DNA from: Sphingobacteriales bacterium 39-19
Lineage (GTDB): Bacteria; Bacteroidota; Bacteroidia; Chitinophagales; Chitinophagaceae
NCBI GenBank assembly: GCA_001898465.1
Contig: MKTX01000015.1
Coordinates: 1-64,000 of the forward strand
Length of the DNA: 64,000 nucleotides
Direction: 5' to 3'
The first letter of the stretch is position 1, and each line of letters opens with the position of its first letter. Of this stretch, positions 8,671-18,456 are shown piece by piece. The position numbers and the translations under genes were made by a program. Under the pieces are notes generated by a model. It was not told the DNA's origin, made no database searches, and worked only from the letters and a program-made list of their open reading frames with translations.

Positions 8671-8701
8671 ATTGCAGGTACAAATTTACAGCTTAATTTT
8701 G
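8671..8701 (+). promoter_or_regulatory. Promoter of the GH13 gene
   Basis: A -33-like ATTG (8671-8674), a 19-base spacer and the -7 motif TAATTTTG (8694-8701) match the spacing of the Bacteroidota housekeeping promoter. The ATG of the GH13 gene is 37 bases downstream. Confidence 0.6.
8681..8688 (-). promoter_or_regulatory. -7 promoter motif for ispH
   Basis: On the minus strand the sequence reads TAAATTTG, matching the Bacteroidota -7 consensus TAnnTTTG, 17 bases before the ispH ATG. It lies inside the spacer of the divergent promoter for the GH13 gene, so the two promoters overlap. Confidence 0.55.
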
Positions 8702-8738
8702 AATGGATTTTTTGTAAACGCTTTTTTGCTTCACAATT

Positions 8739-10028
8739 ATGAATACGGCAACAGATGATACCTTACCCTGGATGAACAACACAAATGTGTATGAAGTAAA
8801 TATACGGCAATATACAAAAGCAGGCACATTACAATCCTTTATTCCGCATTTATCCCGGTTACGGAATATGGGGGTAGAAACCCTTTGGTTTATGCCCTTA
8901 ACACCCATTTCTCAAAAGAGAAAAAAAGGCAGCCTCGGAAGCTATTATGCCTGTAGCGATTATTGCTCCATAAACCCTGAATTTGGATCCCTGGATGATT
9001 TTAAAGAACTGGTAACAAAGGCCCATGCTATGGGTTTTAAAGTAATACTGGATTGGGTGGCCAATCACACCGGGTGGGACCATACCTGGACGCACCAGCA
9101 TCCTGATTTTTATAAAAAAGAGGAACACACTGGCAGCTTTAAAACGGCACCCGGTATGGATGATATTATTGAGCTTGATTTTAGCAATCCCCACCTAAGA
9201 AAAGCGATGATTGATGCGATGGCTTTTTGGATGAGGGAATGTAATATTGATGGCTTTCGGTGTGACCTGGCGTTTTGGGTACAAGCCGATTTTTGGGTAG
9301 AAGCTAAAAATGAATTACAAAAAATAAAACCACTGTTTTGGCTGGGCGAATTCGATATGCTGGATCATCCCATGTATTTAACCGTTTTTAATGCTTCTTA
9401 TACCTGGGCGTGGATGCATGCTACAGAAAAATTTTATAAATCTGAGGGAGTAAGTCTGGAAGATCTAAAAAAAATATTACATCGTTATATATCTTTTCTT
9501 CCAAAATTACCGGCCTGGTTTACCAGCAATCATGATGAAAATAGCTGGAACGGAACTGAGTTTGATAAATATGGTAAGATGGCCTTGCTGTTGCAGGTTT
9601 TCAGCCTTACATTTCCCGGTATTCCTATCCTTTATAGCGGGCAGGAAATTCCCAATACCAGGCAATTAAATTTTTTTGATAAAGATGAACTGGATTGGAG
9701 CAGGGGCTGCCAGCTGGAAGATTTTTTTAAAAAATTCCTTATACTCCGTAAAGAAAATAAAGCATGCCGTACCGATCAAAATTCAGCTATCTTAATTTTG
9801 GATACCGGCCACATACCCATACTGGCTTATATACGGGAGCAGGATGAAAATAAACTTTTTGTGGTTTTAAACTGTAGCGGCCAGCCCCAGGAATTTATAC
9901 CTGTCATAAAAAAAGAATATGGCCTTTTTTCTAATATTTGGATCCGGGAGGAAATCCCTGTTACCCCCGGTACCCGTTTTAAAATGAACCCCTGGGAATA
10001 CAGGGTGTACCAGCAAATACCTGCCTGA
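8739..10028 (+). CDS. Alpha-amylase family glycoside hydrolase (GH13)
   Basis: This is a 429-residue GH13 (beta/alpha)8 enzyme without a signal peptide, so probably cytoplasmic. The four conserved regions are present: I, DWVANHT (about residue 104); II, GFRCDLA with the nucleophile Asp (about 172); III, LGEFDM with the acid/base Glu (about 203); IV, SNHDEN with the transition-state Asp (about 265). A short C-terminal beta domain follows ([15 protein letters not shown]). The short length and [16 protein letters not shown] opening resemble small intracellular alpha-amylases that act on malto-oligosaccharides or glycogen breakdown products. Exact specificity cannot be read from sequence. It is divergent from ispH with overlapping promoters, and thyA follows on the same strand after 85 bases. 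Confidence 0.9.
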   Translation: MNTATDDTLPWMNNTNVYEVNIRQYTKAGTLQSFIPHLSRLRNMGVETLWFMPLTPISQKRKKGSLGSYYACSDYCSINPEFGSLDDFKELVTKAHAMGFKVILDWVANHTGWDHTWTHQHPDFYKKEEHTGSFKTAPGMDDIIELDFSNPHLRKAMIDAMAFWMRECNIDGFRCDLAFWVQADFWVEAKNELQKIKPLFWLGEFDMLDHPMYLTVFNASYTWAWMHATEKFYKSEGVSLEDLKKILHRYISFLPKLPAWFTSNHDENSWNGTEFDKYGKMALLLQVFSLTFPGIPILYSGQEIPNTRQLNFFDKDELDWSRGCQLEDFFKKFLILRKENKACRTDQNSAILILDTGHIPILAYIREQDENKLFVVLNCSGQPQEFIPVIKKEYGLFSNIWIREEIPVTPGTRFKMNPWEYRVYQQIPA

Positions 10029-10113
10029 TTTTTTTTATAAACCCAATATTCACTTTAGATGCAATCCGCATTTAAAAGATAATTTCCTTTTAGGATTTAA
10101 TTATCTTGCAGCT

Positions 10114-10926
10114 ATGCAGCAGTACTTACATTTACTTAAACATATTATTGACCACGGGAACGATAAAAGCGACCGCACCGGTACGGGCACCCGCAGTGTT
10201 TTTGGCTATCAAATGCGGTTTAACCTGCAGGAAGGTTTTCCTTTGGTTACTACAAAAAAAACACATTTAAAAAGTATCATTTACGAATTGCTTTGGTTCT
10301 TACAAGGCGATACCAATATTGCATGGCTCAATGAAAATAAAGTAAGCATTTGGAATGAATGGGCCGATGAAAGGGGCGACCTGGGCCCCGTGTATGGTAA
10401 GCAGTGGAGAAGCTGGCAAGGTGCCGGGGGTGAAGAAATAGACCAGGTGAAAGAAGTTATTCAGCAGCTTAAAACAAACCCCGATAGCCGCAGGATGATA
10501 GTAAGCGCCTGGAATGTTGCCGATCTTCCCAAAATGAAATTGATGCCCTGCCATTGCCTTTTTCAATTTTATACTTCTGCGCCCGGCGAAAACGGAAAAC
10601 GAAAATTAAGTTGCCAGCTTTACCAGCGCTCTGCCGATGTGTTTTTGGGGGTGCCTTTTAATATTGCCTCTTATGCATTGCTTACCCTTATGATGGCACA
10701 GGTTTGCGATATGGAACCCGGTGAATTTATACACAGTTTTGGTGATGTGCATTTATATAATAATCATTTTGAGCAGGCCCATTTACAACTTAGCAGAACG
10801 CCTTATGCATTGCCTCAAATGATTTTAAATCCTTCTGTAAAAGATATATTCAGTTTTAATTTTACTGATTTTGATTTGCAGCATTATGAAAGCCACCCTG
10901 CCATAAAAGCGCCGGTAGCGGTGTAA
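10114..10926 (+). CDS. thyA: Thymidylate synthase
   Basis: This 270-residue enzyme methylates dUMP to dTMP using methylene-tetrahydrofolate, which yields dihydrofolate. The catalytic Cys lies in [11 protein letters not shown] (about residues 147-150). Other signatures are [19 protein letters not shown] at the N-terminus, RRMIVSAWN (phosphate-binding Arg pair), [18 protein letters not shown] and HLYNNHFEQ. Length is close to the usual 264 residues. The dihydrofolate product is recycled by FolA, encoded separately at 36031 in this window. Confidence 0.97.
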   Translation: MQQYLHLLKHIIDHGNDKSDRTGTGTRSVFGYQMRFNLQEGFPLVTTKKTHLKSIIYELLWFLQGDTNIAWLNENKVSIWNEWADERGDLGPVYGKQWRSWQGAGGEEIDQVKEVIQQLKTNPDSRRMIVSAWNVADLPKMKLMPCHCLFQFYTSAPGENGKRKLSCQLYQRSADVFLGVPFNIASYALLTLMMAQVCDMEPGEFIHSFGDVHLYNNHFEQAHLQLSRTPYALPQMILNPSVKDIFSFNFTDFDLQHYESHPAIKAPVAV

Positions 10927-10973
10927 TTAGCTAATAAACTTTTTTCCCTGTTTGCTATGGCCAGTTAAAAAAG

Positions 10974-12443
10974 TTACCGGGTAAACCGGTCATCTGTATA
11001 TCGCCAAAGCTGAAGCGGGTTTGTTTCTTTTAAAGCATCCGGCAGTAATTCTTCGGCTACATTTTGAAAAGCCAGGGGGCGGGTAAAACGTTTTATCCCA
11101 TCGGGGCCTACGGATGTAAACAAACTGCTTGTAGTGGCAGGGAATGGCCCCCCATGTTGCATGGCAGGACAAACCTGCACCCCCGTAGGTACTCCGTTAA
11201 AAATAAAACGGCCGCATATGGATTGTAAAATTTTAATCAATTCTTTTTGTTGCCCCGCTTCCTGAACGGTTGCAGCCAGTGTACAAGTGAGCTGGCCTTC
11301 CAGGGATGAAGCTACTTGTTTCATTTCATTTATATCCCGGCAACATACTATGATGCAATAGGGCCCAAACACTTCCTGCTTTAATACATTGTTGGCGATA
11401 AAATCTTTTGCATCAATAAGGGTAAGCTGGGGCGTTCCCATTAAAGGTTGCCGGTTATGTTTGTTTGTTGATATAGTTTTTACATTTTCTTGTTCTGTAC
11501 TCAGGCCTTTCTTATATTCGTAATTTTCATAAATTCCTACATTCAGCATGGCCACGGGAGTTGCCTGGCTCATTTTATCTTGTAAAGTTTTTAAAAATAT
11601 ATTGGCATCTGTATTCTTTTGAATAACCAGGATGCCGGGCTTGGTACAAAATTGTCCCGCATCTGTTAATATACTGTCAGATACTGTTTGGGCATAAGGT
11701 TCGGCCGATTCTTTCATTTTACCGGGTAAAATAAAAACCGGGTTGGTACTACCCATTTCAGCAAATACGGGGATGGGTTGCTCCCGGGTATTTCCCCAAT
11801 CAAAAATTTGTTTACCGGCTTTATAAGAACCGGTGAAGCCTACAGCCTTTATTACAGGATGCTTTACTAATTTTTCAACCAGAGATAAATCATTGGCATG
11901 TACATGCATAAAAAGATGGGACGGCATATTATTTTCTTTTACGGCTTCCTCTATAATTCCGGCAACGGCATCACTGGTTGCAGCATGCTGCGGGTGTGCT
12001 TTTACCATTACACTGCAACCGGCCGCCAGGGCACAGGCCGTATCGCCCCCCGCAGTAGAATAAGCAAATGGAAAATTGCCCGCTCCAAATATTAATACCG
12101 GCCCTAATGGCACATTCATTTTTTTGATCACCGGTTTATTTTCTTCAGCCGGTTTTTGAATTCGTATGTCCATCCAGTACCCGTTTTTACAGGCATCGGC
12201 ATAGCTGGTAAGTTGAAATGCAGTTCGCTTTAATTCACCCAGCAATCTTTCTGCCGGCAAATGGGTTTCCTTCATGGCAATTTGAATCAAGCGGTCTTTA
12301 TTTTTTAATAAGCGTTCTCCTGTATCATGCATAAACCGGGTGCGCTGGCTTAAGGGTATTTCACGGTACTGGTCAAATGCTGATTTTAATGCTTCCATTT
12401 TTGCATTTATCTCGTGGATTTTCATATCGCTGTTCATAATCAT
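10974..12443 (-). CDS. Aldehyde dehydrogenase, alpha-ketoglutaric-semialdehyde type
   Basis: This 489-residue NAD(P)-dependent aldehyde dehydrogenase has the cofactor/general-base segment AFTGS...FAEMGSTNPVFILP with its Glu, and the catalytic Cys in DAGQFCTKPG. The GAGNFPFAYSTAGGDTACAL segment and the GVPTGVQVCPAMQHGG end are typical of the 2,5-dioxovalerate (alpha-ketoglutaric semialdehyde) dehydrogenase group of pentose, uronate and hydroxyproline catabolism. It stands alone. A DadA-like oxidoreductase that could belong to hydroxyproline breakdown lies 21 kb away (33420-34673), so a link is only suggestive. Nearby Met codons at residues 3, 7 and 16 leave the exact start open. Confidence 0.85.
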   Translation of the reverse strand: MIMNSDMKIHEINAKMEALKSAFDQYREIPLSQRTRFMHDTGERLLKNKDRLIQIAMKETHLPAERLLGELKRTAFQLTSYADACKNGYWMDIRIQKPAEENKPVIKKMNVPLGPVLIFGAGNFPFAYSTAGGDTACALAAGCSVMVKAHPQHAATSDAVAGIIEEAVKENNMPSHLFMHVHANDLSLVEKLVKHPVIKAVGFTGSYKAGKQIFDWGNTREQPIPVFAEMGSTNPVFILPGKMKESAEPYAQTVSDSILTDAGQFCTKPGILVIQKNTDANIFLKTLQDKMSQATPVAMLNVGIYENYEYKKGLSTEQENVKTISTNKHNRQPLMGTPQLTLIDAKDFIANNVLKQEVFGPYCIIVCCRDINEMKQVASSLEGQLTCTLAATVQEAGQQKELIKILQSICGRFIFNGVPTGVQVCPAMQHGGPFPATTSSLFTSVGPDGIKRFTRPLAFQNVAEELLPDALKETNPLQLWRYTDDRFTR

Positions 12444-12620
12444 ATCATTTAATGAAATTGTTGTGCTGCTTTATTTTAAAAGCAATTATGCAGCCATTTA
12501 CAGGATGTGTAATTGTAAATAGGCGCTGTATGTAAATTTACGTGGTAAAAAAACGTTTTTAAGTTGAACATATAAAAATAAATAGGTATCTTACAGCACT
12601 AAATATATACCCGTTTTAGA

Positions 12621-13049
12621 ATGACTAAAACTTTATTATCAATTGCCTTTGCCCTCTTCTTTTTTTCTGCATCTGCACAAATACAAGATCAAGATCTTCT
12701 GAAAACAGATAAGCATGAAATTGCCATTAAACCCGGCAAACTGGTAAACATTTTTAATGCTAAAAAAGGAGAACTTGTAAAGCTTGAGTGTGTGGACGGA
12801 ACAACCATTTCATTTACCGTAAATATGAATGTGTGGAACCAGGAACTGGTACGTACCCTGGGTGGAAAATTAGAAGGGAATAAAGAAACATTCATTACCC
12901 TTACCCAGGCAGATCTTAAGCAGGGAATCATTTATGAAGGAAATATTATTTCTCATAAATCAAACATTGCATTTAAAATTTTTACGGCTAAAGAGGGTAC
13001 GGTTTACCTGCAAAAAACCACTAAAGACAATATCCTGGTTACTGATTAA
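12621..13049 (+). CDS. Small secreted protein of unknown function
   Basis: This 142-residue protein has a clear signal peptide (MTKTLLSIAFALFFFSASAQ) and a mature domain that looks all-beta (KLVNIFNAKKGELVKLECVD, ISFTVNMNVWN). I do not recognise a family. It has no lipobox and no C-terminal sorting domain, so it is probably periplasmic. Its stop overlaps a possible start of the following metallopeptidase by one base (TAATG), so the two genes form a unit and may be translationally coupled. It may be an accessory factor, chaperone or inhibitor of that protease; this rests only on position. Confidence 0.65.
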   Translation: MTKTLLSIAFALFFFSASAQIQDQDLLKTDKHEIAIKPGKLVNIFNAKKGELVKLECVDGTTISFTVNMNVWNQELVRTLGGKLEGNKETFITLTQADLKQGIIYEGNIISHKSNIAFKIFTAKEGTVYLQKTTKDNILVTD

Positions 13050-13066
13050 TGACCTTCAATTGCTTT

Positions 13067-15994
13067 ATGAAAACATATTTACGATTTTTATTTTTAATTG
13101 TCTTTTTTATTTCGGGGCGGTTACTGGCGCAGCCTTATAATAGTTTGCCCGGTGCCCAGCATGTAATTTTCCTGGATTTTGATGGGTACACGGTAACGGG
13201 TACTTCCTGGAACAGCAGTTACAACGGGGGCAATCCTATAGTTTGTGCTGCTTCGGGCTATACCGATGCCCAGGTAAGCACTGTATTCAATATGATGGCA
13301 GAAGATTACCGGCCATTCAATATCAATATTACCACCGATGAAAATGTTTATAATGCAGCATCTATTCAGCAACGGATGCGGGTATTATTTACGCCAACAA
13401 AAAACTGGTATCCGCAATCTGCAGGCGGGGTGGCTTACTTAAGCACTTTTGGTTCTGTTTCAAATAAAGTGTGTTTTATTTTTACAAGCGCTTTGGGAAA
13501 TGCATCCAATGCCGGTGAAGCGGGTTCTCATGAAGCCGGCCATACGCTTACCCTTCAGCATCACAGCGAATTTAATGCACTATGCGAAAAAACAAATGAA
13601 TACAATAGTGGTACAGGATCCGGTGAAACCGGGTGGGCCCCCATTATGGGGGTGGGATATACAAAGAATATGACGCTTTGGAGCGATGTTGCTTCTAATT
13701 TTTCCTGTACCTATATGCAGGACGATTTAGCCGGTATTACCAGCGCCCCCAACAACGGTGTGGCTTACCGGGCAGATGATCATGGTAATGATATCAGTTC
13801 AGCCACCCCTTTGGTTTTGATGGGCAATGCTTTTAGTGATAGTGGCATCATTGGCACAAATACAGATGTGGATGTTTTTCATATTACCCTGGCTACAAAA
13901 TCGTACATTAACATACAGGTGAACCCATGGAATTGGGGTAGTCCCAATACAAAGGCAAACCTCGACGTTTCGCTTGTTGTAAAAAACAGTACGGGGCAAA
14001 TCATGAGGACCCATGAGCCATTAAATGTTTTGAATGCCTGGGTAAATAATTTATTGCTGGAGCCCGGTGATTATTATTTTCAAATAAAAGGAACAGCCAA
14101 TGCAAACCAATCGGGTTATGGAAGCCTGGGTAAGTATTATATAACCGGGTTAGTAACTGCAGCATTGCCTATGCCGTTGGCCGCTTCGCTGGTGGCATCC
14201 GATACCGTTATATGCAAAGGGGCAAGTATTGATTTTTTTGACCAGTCGGAGGGCAGCCCATCTTCCTGGACCTGGACTTTTACAGGGGGAACGCCTGCCA
14301 CATCGAATGTACAAAACCCGGTAAATATAATGTATGCCAATGCCGGTACCTATGCGGTAAAACTTACCGTATTTGATGGCCTTACCAACAGCAGCCGTAC
14401 TTACAACAATTATATACGGGTGAACAACCTGCCTACTTTAAATATTGTTCCTTCTAACCCGTATATCTGTGGAAATAATACCACAACGCTGATGGCAACC
14501 GGGGCCTTATCTTATCAATGGAGCCCGGCCGGCGGATTAATAAATACGAACCTGCCCCGTACTACCGTAAATGGAATTTCTGAGAATACCACGTATACGG
14601 TATTAGGCACCGATGTAAATGGCTGTACCGGAAGTAAAGAGGTAACCGTGCAATATTTTCCGCCCCTGCAATTAATTAAATCACCTGCAACAGAAAGGGT
14701 CATTGTATGCCGGTATGATTCTACTGAACTTTCTGTATCCGGTGCAGAAAACTATACCTGGTCGCCGGGTACAGGCTTAAGCAATACCAATACGGGCAAT
14801 GTAAAAGTAAGATTAGATGAGGGCAGCCGTTTTTATACCGTTACCGGTACCGATGCCAATGGCTGTTCGGCCAGCGTTTATTTTTCAGTATTGGCCAGGG
14901 CTTGCGATTCATTAGCAGCCAATGTTTTTGTAGATAGCTCGGCTATTTGTACACCTACTTGTGTGATGTTTACTGATTCTTCAACGGGTCATCCTACATC
15001 CTGGCATTGGAGCTTTCCGGGAGGTACACCTGCTACTTCATCATTACAAAACCCGGGGCTTGTTTGTTACACTGCTCCCGGTTCGTATGATGTGAGTTTA
15101 ACCGTTTCGGATGGGGTAGATTTTAGTACCCGGGTTTTCCCAGGCCTTATTGTAGCTGCCGATATGCCGGTGGTAACCATGACGGCTCCTGTAATTCCAC
15201 TTTGTAAAGGAGATACATCCGGCATTAAATTAAATGGTGCCCAATATTATATGTGGAGTTTTGATCCTTCCTTAATATTTCCGGCATTCCCGGATTCTAT
15301 ACGCATCATTCCCCAGGATACCACTACCTATTATGTAAAAGGGTTTATAAATGTATTTAATAATAATGGCTACAATAATTCAGGAAATAGTTTTGTGCAA
15401 TGCAGTGATACCGAAAGCATCAGAATAAATGTAGTGAATTGCAGTACCGTGCCGCTTAAGATTCTTTATTTTACTGCCGTGCAAAATGGAGAGGCTGTTC
15501 TTACACAATGGAAATTCGCCGAACAGGAATCTGTTAACGACATCGTACTGGAACGTAGCCTGGACGGAATTCATTTTGAAACGCTTCAACAGGTTATGAA
15601 ATCCCAAAATGACAGTTATCATTGGGTAGATAAGAAAATGATTGCCGGTACCCCCATCTATTATTACAGGTTGCGTTGCCAGTTAGAGGGAGGCAGAATG
15701 ATATATTCCGATATTGAAAAAGTACGGATACAAAATAAAAACAATCCGTGGGTGAGCATCCGGCCAAACCCGGTAATCAATATCATGGAATTGGGTTTTA
15801 TTGCAGATAAGAACGGGCAGGCGAGCCTTAGCATACATGATATGCCCGGGAAATTAATGTATAAAGAAACATTTGAAACAATAAAGGGATACCAGGATAA
15901 GAAAATGAATCTTTCATCGCTTTTACCGGGAGTATATTTGCTTCATTTACAAGTGGGCGAAAAGCAAATCACTCAAAAAATCATCCGGCTTTAG
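13067..15994 (+). CDS. T9SS-exported metzincin-like metallopeptidase with PKD domains
   Basis: This protein of about 975 residues starts with the signal peptide MKTYLRFLFLIVFFISGRLL. An ATG six codons earlier (13049) overlaps the preceding stop; I prefer 13067 because it opens a standard signal peptide. The catalytic domain carries HEAGHTLTLQH, a HExxHxxxxxH zinc site, and a downstream APIMGVGY that fits a metzincin Met-turn. The usual metzincin Gly before the third ligand is Thr. Then come a pre-peptidase-like beta domain, two PKD domains (SWTWTFTGGTPATSNVQNP and SWHWSFPGGTPATSSLQNP), Ig-like beta modules and a C-terminal T9SS sorting domain (IRPNPVINIMEL...GVYLLHLQVG). It is probably a cell-surface or released protease. 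Its stop overlaps the convergent dsbD stop by 4 bases. Confidence 0.85.
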   Translation: MKTYLRFLFLIVFFISGRLLAQPYNSLPGAQHVIFLDFDGYTVTGTSWNSSYNGGNPIVCAASGYTDAQVSTVFNMMAEDYRPFNINITTDENVYNAASIQQRMRVLFTPTKNWYPQSAGGVAYLSTFGSVSNKVCFIFTSALGNASNAGEAGSHEAGHTLTLQHHSEFNALCEKTNEYNSGTGSGETGWAPIMGVGYTKNMTLWSDVASNFSCTYMQDDLAGITSAPNNGVAYRADDHGNDISSATPLVLMGNAFSDSGIIGTNTDVDVFHITLATKSYINIQVNPWNWGSPNTKANLDVSLVVKNSTGQIMRTHEPLNVLNAWVNNLLLEPGDYYFQIKGTANANQSGYGSLGKYYITGLVTAALPMPLAASLVASDTVICKGASIDFFDQSEGSPSSWTWTFTGGTPATSNVQNPVNIMYANAGTYAVKLTVFDGLTNSSRTYNNYIRVNNLPTLNIVPSNPYICGNNTTTLMATGALSYQWSPAGGLINTNLPRTTVNGISENTTYTVLGTDVNGCTGSKEVTVQYFPPLQLIKSPATERVIVCRYDSTELSVSGAENYTWSPGTGLSNTNTGNVKVRLDEGSRFYTVTGTDANGCSASVYFSVLARACDSLAANVFVDSSAICTPTCVMFTDSSTGHPTSWHWSFPGGTPATSSLQNPGLVCYTAPGSYDVSLTVSDGVDFSTRVFPGLIVAADMPVVTMTAPVIPLCKGDTSGIKLNGAQYYMWSFDPSLIFPAFPDSIRIIPQDTTTYYVKGFINVFNNNGYNNSGNSFVQCSDTESIRINVVNCSTVPLKILYFTAVQNGEAVLTQWKFAEQESVNDIVLERSLDGIHFETLQQVMKSQNDSYHWVDKKMIAGTPIYYYRLRCQLEGGRMIYSDIEKVRIQNKNNPWVSIRPNPVINIMELGFIADKNGQASLSIHDMPGKLMYKETFETIKGYQDKKMNLSSLLPGVYLLHLQVGEKQITQKIIRL

Positions 15995-18003
15995 TTTGCT
16001 TTTTGTTTTGCATATGCTGCTTTCACTTCATCCAGCATTTTAATAAACTTTTGCACATCGGGGTCGTAGCCATATCCTTCCTGGCGCAGCCTGTTACCGG
16101 CATCATCAATAAAGAAATAAAAAGGTTGTGCATTGGCGCCAAATTGAGAGACCTGTATATCTGAGTTGAGGTCACCCAGGGTTTCAATTCTCTGGCCCAG
16201 CGCTTTTGATTCGTATTGTTCTTGTAAAGGAATTTCAATATCATGTACATCTACATATAATGATGCAATTACAAAATCTTCTTTTAATCTTTTCATTACC
16301 TCAGGATTACTCCATACGCCAGCTTCCATCTTACGGCAATTTACACAAGTAATGCCTGTAAAGTCAAGCATCAGGGGTTTATGTACCGATTTGGCTACGG
16401 CTTTGGCTTCGTTAAAATCAAAATAAGTGATCATCCCGAATTTTTTTACCACTTCGGGTTCCAGTACATGCATACGTTCAAAATATTTAACTGGCGCCGG
16501 AAGCTGGGCAGTATTTTGAATGGCAGGGCTGGGGATATTATTGTTTCCGATGTAATCCTGTGTACCCAATGGTGGTAAGAAAGCAGAAACACCTTTTAAA
16601 GGAGCGCCCCATAAACCCGGAACCAGGTACACCGAAAAGGCAAAAGCAGCGATAGCAAAAAATAAACGGGTAACTGAAAGATAGGGTACACCAAAATCAT
16701 TTTTAGGTAATTCATCATCGTGGTGAAACTTTAATTTTCCCAACAGGTAAATACCCAGCAATACAAATATTACAATCCACAGGGAGAGATATATTTCACG
16801 GTCCAGTAAACGCCAGCCTTTCGACAGGTCGGCATTGGATAAAAATTTTAATGCCAGCGCCAATTCAAGGAAACCAAGGGTAACCTTAATGGCATTGAGC
16901 CATCCGCCAGCTTTGCCTAAAACGCTTAGCTTCGATGGGAAAAAGGCAAATAAAGCAAAAGGTAATGCGAGGGCTAGGGAAAAGCCAAACATACCCATAA
17001 GGGGGCCATAAAAGTTTCCTTTAGCAGCCAGTACCAGCAGGTTTCCAATAATGGGGCCGGTGCAGGAAAAAGAAACTACAACCAGGGTAAGAGCCATGAA
17101 AAAAATACCACTAAAGCTTCCAATACCTGCTTTTTTATCTACCCCAGTACTCCAGGAGGCAGGCAGGCTTATATCAAATGCACCTAAAAAAGAGATTCCA
17201 AAAACCAGGAATACAGCAAAGAAAACCAGGTTGGCAATCCAGTTACTGGCAAGTTTATTTAATGCCGAGGGCCCAAATAGAATGGTGATTAAAAAACCCA
17301 GCAAAGTAAAAATGAGAATTATAGAAATGGCATACCATATGGCATTCTTTCTTCCTTCGGCAGGCGTTTTACTGCGTTTGGTAAAAAAGCTTACTGTTAC
17401 CGGTATCATGGAATATACACAAGGGGTAAGTAATGCCAGTAAGCCGCCGCCAAATGCGGTTAAAAATATCCAAGTTAAAGATTTATTGTCGGCTTCATTT
17501 ATAGGCGCATCATCCTGCGATAACTGGGGTTCCTGCGAAGTGGCCGGCAGCATAAAATGAATATTTTCTTCATACGGAAGATATTCATCTCCTTTTTTTT
17601 CTAAGTAAGAAAAAACAGCTTTAATGTATAAGCTATCTGTATTTAAAAGGGTAAAGGTTTGTTTCCAGGTAGCAGAATCGGTAAAGTATTGCACCTCCAT
17701 CCCCAGCGCTGGGTCTTTTTCTTTGATAGCGCCCGGCGATTCTGTGATTTTGGTAACCATTCTTTGGTGCAGGGAAGTATCAAAGCTAATAGAAGAAGCG
17801 GGCGCATCCGGTGAACCGGGTATGATGCTGTAAAGTTTTATACCGGGTGCAATACGGGCATGAATAATAAATACAGCTTCCTGGTTATTGAGCCTTTGTG
17901 TTTTATAAGTAAAACTAACACCGGTGCTGTCATTCGCAAAAAGCGAAATACCCGGAAGGCTAAATAAACTTATTAAAAGAAAAATCTTTACAGTAAATTT
18001 CAT
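15991..18003 (-). CDS. dsbD: Thiol:disulfide interchange protein DsbD-like
   Basis: This 670-residue inner-membrane protein would carry reducing power from cytoplasmic thioredoxin to the periplasm. It has a signal peptide (ending ISLFAN), a periplasmic DsbD-N-like beta domain (about 25-150), a DsbD/CcdA-type membrane domain of about eight helices (about 175-430, including GLLALLTPCVYSMIPVTVSF with a membrane Cys and FSCTGPIIGNLL with the second), and a C-terminal thioredoxin domain (about 515-665) with the CVNC redox pair at residues 553-556. All three modules of E. coli DsbD are present, at slightly greater length. It is transcribed alone and converges with the metallopeptidase. Confidence 0.9.
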   Translation of the reverse strand: MKFTVKIFLLISLFSLPGISLFANDSTGVSFTYKTQRLNNQEAVFIIHARIAPGIKLYSIIPGSPDAPASSISFDTSLHQRMVTKITESPGAIKEKDPALGMEVQYFTDSATWKQTFTLLNTDSLYIKAVFSYLEKKGDEYLPYEENIHFMLPATSQEPQLSQDDAPINEADNKSLTWIFLTAFGGGLLALLTPCVYSMIPVTVSFFTKRSKTPAEGRKNAIWYAISIILIFTLLGFLITILFGPSALNKLASNWIANLVFFAVFLVFGISFLGAFDISLPASWSTGVDKKAGIGSFSGIFFMALTLVVVSFSCTGPIIGNLLVLAAKGNFYGPLMGMFGFSLALALPFALFAFFPSKLSVLGKAGGWLNAIKVTLGFLELALALKFLSNADLSKGWRLLDREIYLSLWIVIFVLLGIYLLGKLKFHHDDELPKNDFGVPYLSVTRLFFAIAAFAFSVYLVPGLWGAPLKGVSAFLPPLGTQDYIGNNNIPSPAIQNTAQLPAPVKYFERMHVLEPEVVKKFGMITYFDFNEAKAVAKSVHKPLMLDFTGITCVNCRKMEAGVWSNPEVMKRLKEDFVIASLYVDVHDIEIPLQEQYESKALGQRIETLGDLNSDIQVSQFGANAQPFYFFIDDAGNRLRQEGYGYDPDVQKFIKMLDEVKAAYAKQKAN

Positions 18004-18146
18004 ATCATGAATCTGGAGTAAATAAATAAGAAATGCTCAAAGGCATGGATACAAATATAAACAGGCTTTTAATAAGAATAATACCGGTAAAAGATATTAA
18101 CGATTTGTAACGTAATTTACTGCTATCTGCAGGTTGCTGCCAGTGC

Positions 18147-18174
18147 AAAAAAAAAACGCTGCAAGTGCAGCGTT
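18147..18174 (-). terminator. Terminator after tRNA-Glu
   Basis: A hairpin, AACGCTGC / GCAGCGTT with a 4-base loop, lies just past the tRNA 3' end. It is followed on the minus strand by a run of T (A-run 18147-18154 on plus). Confidence 0.85.
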
Positions 18175-18177
18175 ATG

Positions 18178-18249
18178 TACCACGTACGGGATTCGAACCC
18201 GTGATTCCTCCGTGAAAGGGAGGCGTCTTAACCCCTTGACCAACGCGGC
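18178..18249 (-). tRNA. tRNA-Glu (anticodon TTC)
   Basis: A full cloverleaf can be read on the minus strand. Acceptor GCCGCGT pairs with ACGTGGT (two G-T wobbles), the anticodon arm is CCTCC-CTTTCAC-GGAGG with anticodon TTC, and the T arm is ACGGG-TTCGAAT-CCCGT. The discriminator is A and CCA is not encoded. A terminator follows directly. Confidence 0.95.
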
Positions 18250-18415
18250 ATTCCGTTTTAAAGGACGGCAAAGATAATATGATGAAGATTGCCCACCAAA
18301 TTTTTTGAAAAAAAGAGGAGCTTTGTACATCCGTTGCAGTGAGTGACACAACGATGCCGGGCTTGGCAGGAAGTATATACTAAAAAAATCACTTTTAATA
18401 TCTCTTACATCTTGC

Positions 18416-18423
18416 TACCTTTG
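18416..18423 (+). promoter_or_regulatory. Promoter -7 motif for gap
   Basis: TACCTTTG matches the Bacteroidota -7 consensus TAnnTTTG. A T-tetrad at 18393-18396 sits at the -33 position with a 19-base spacer. The gap ATG is 33 bases downstream of the motif. Confidence 0.65.
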
Positions 18424-18456
18424 CCCCGCAAATTTCAACATTTTAAAATCAAAGAT

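Noticed and set aside
17051..17560. 169-residue plus-strand frame inside dsbD
   Set aside because: A shadow of conserved membrane helices.
18097..18351. Minus-strand 84-residue frame
   Set aside because: It covers tRNA-Glu and its terminator and is a chance frame.
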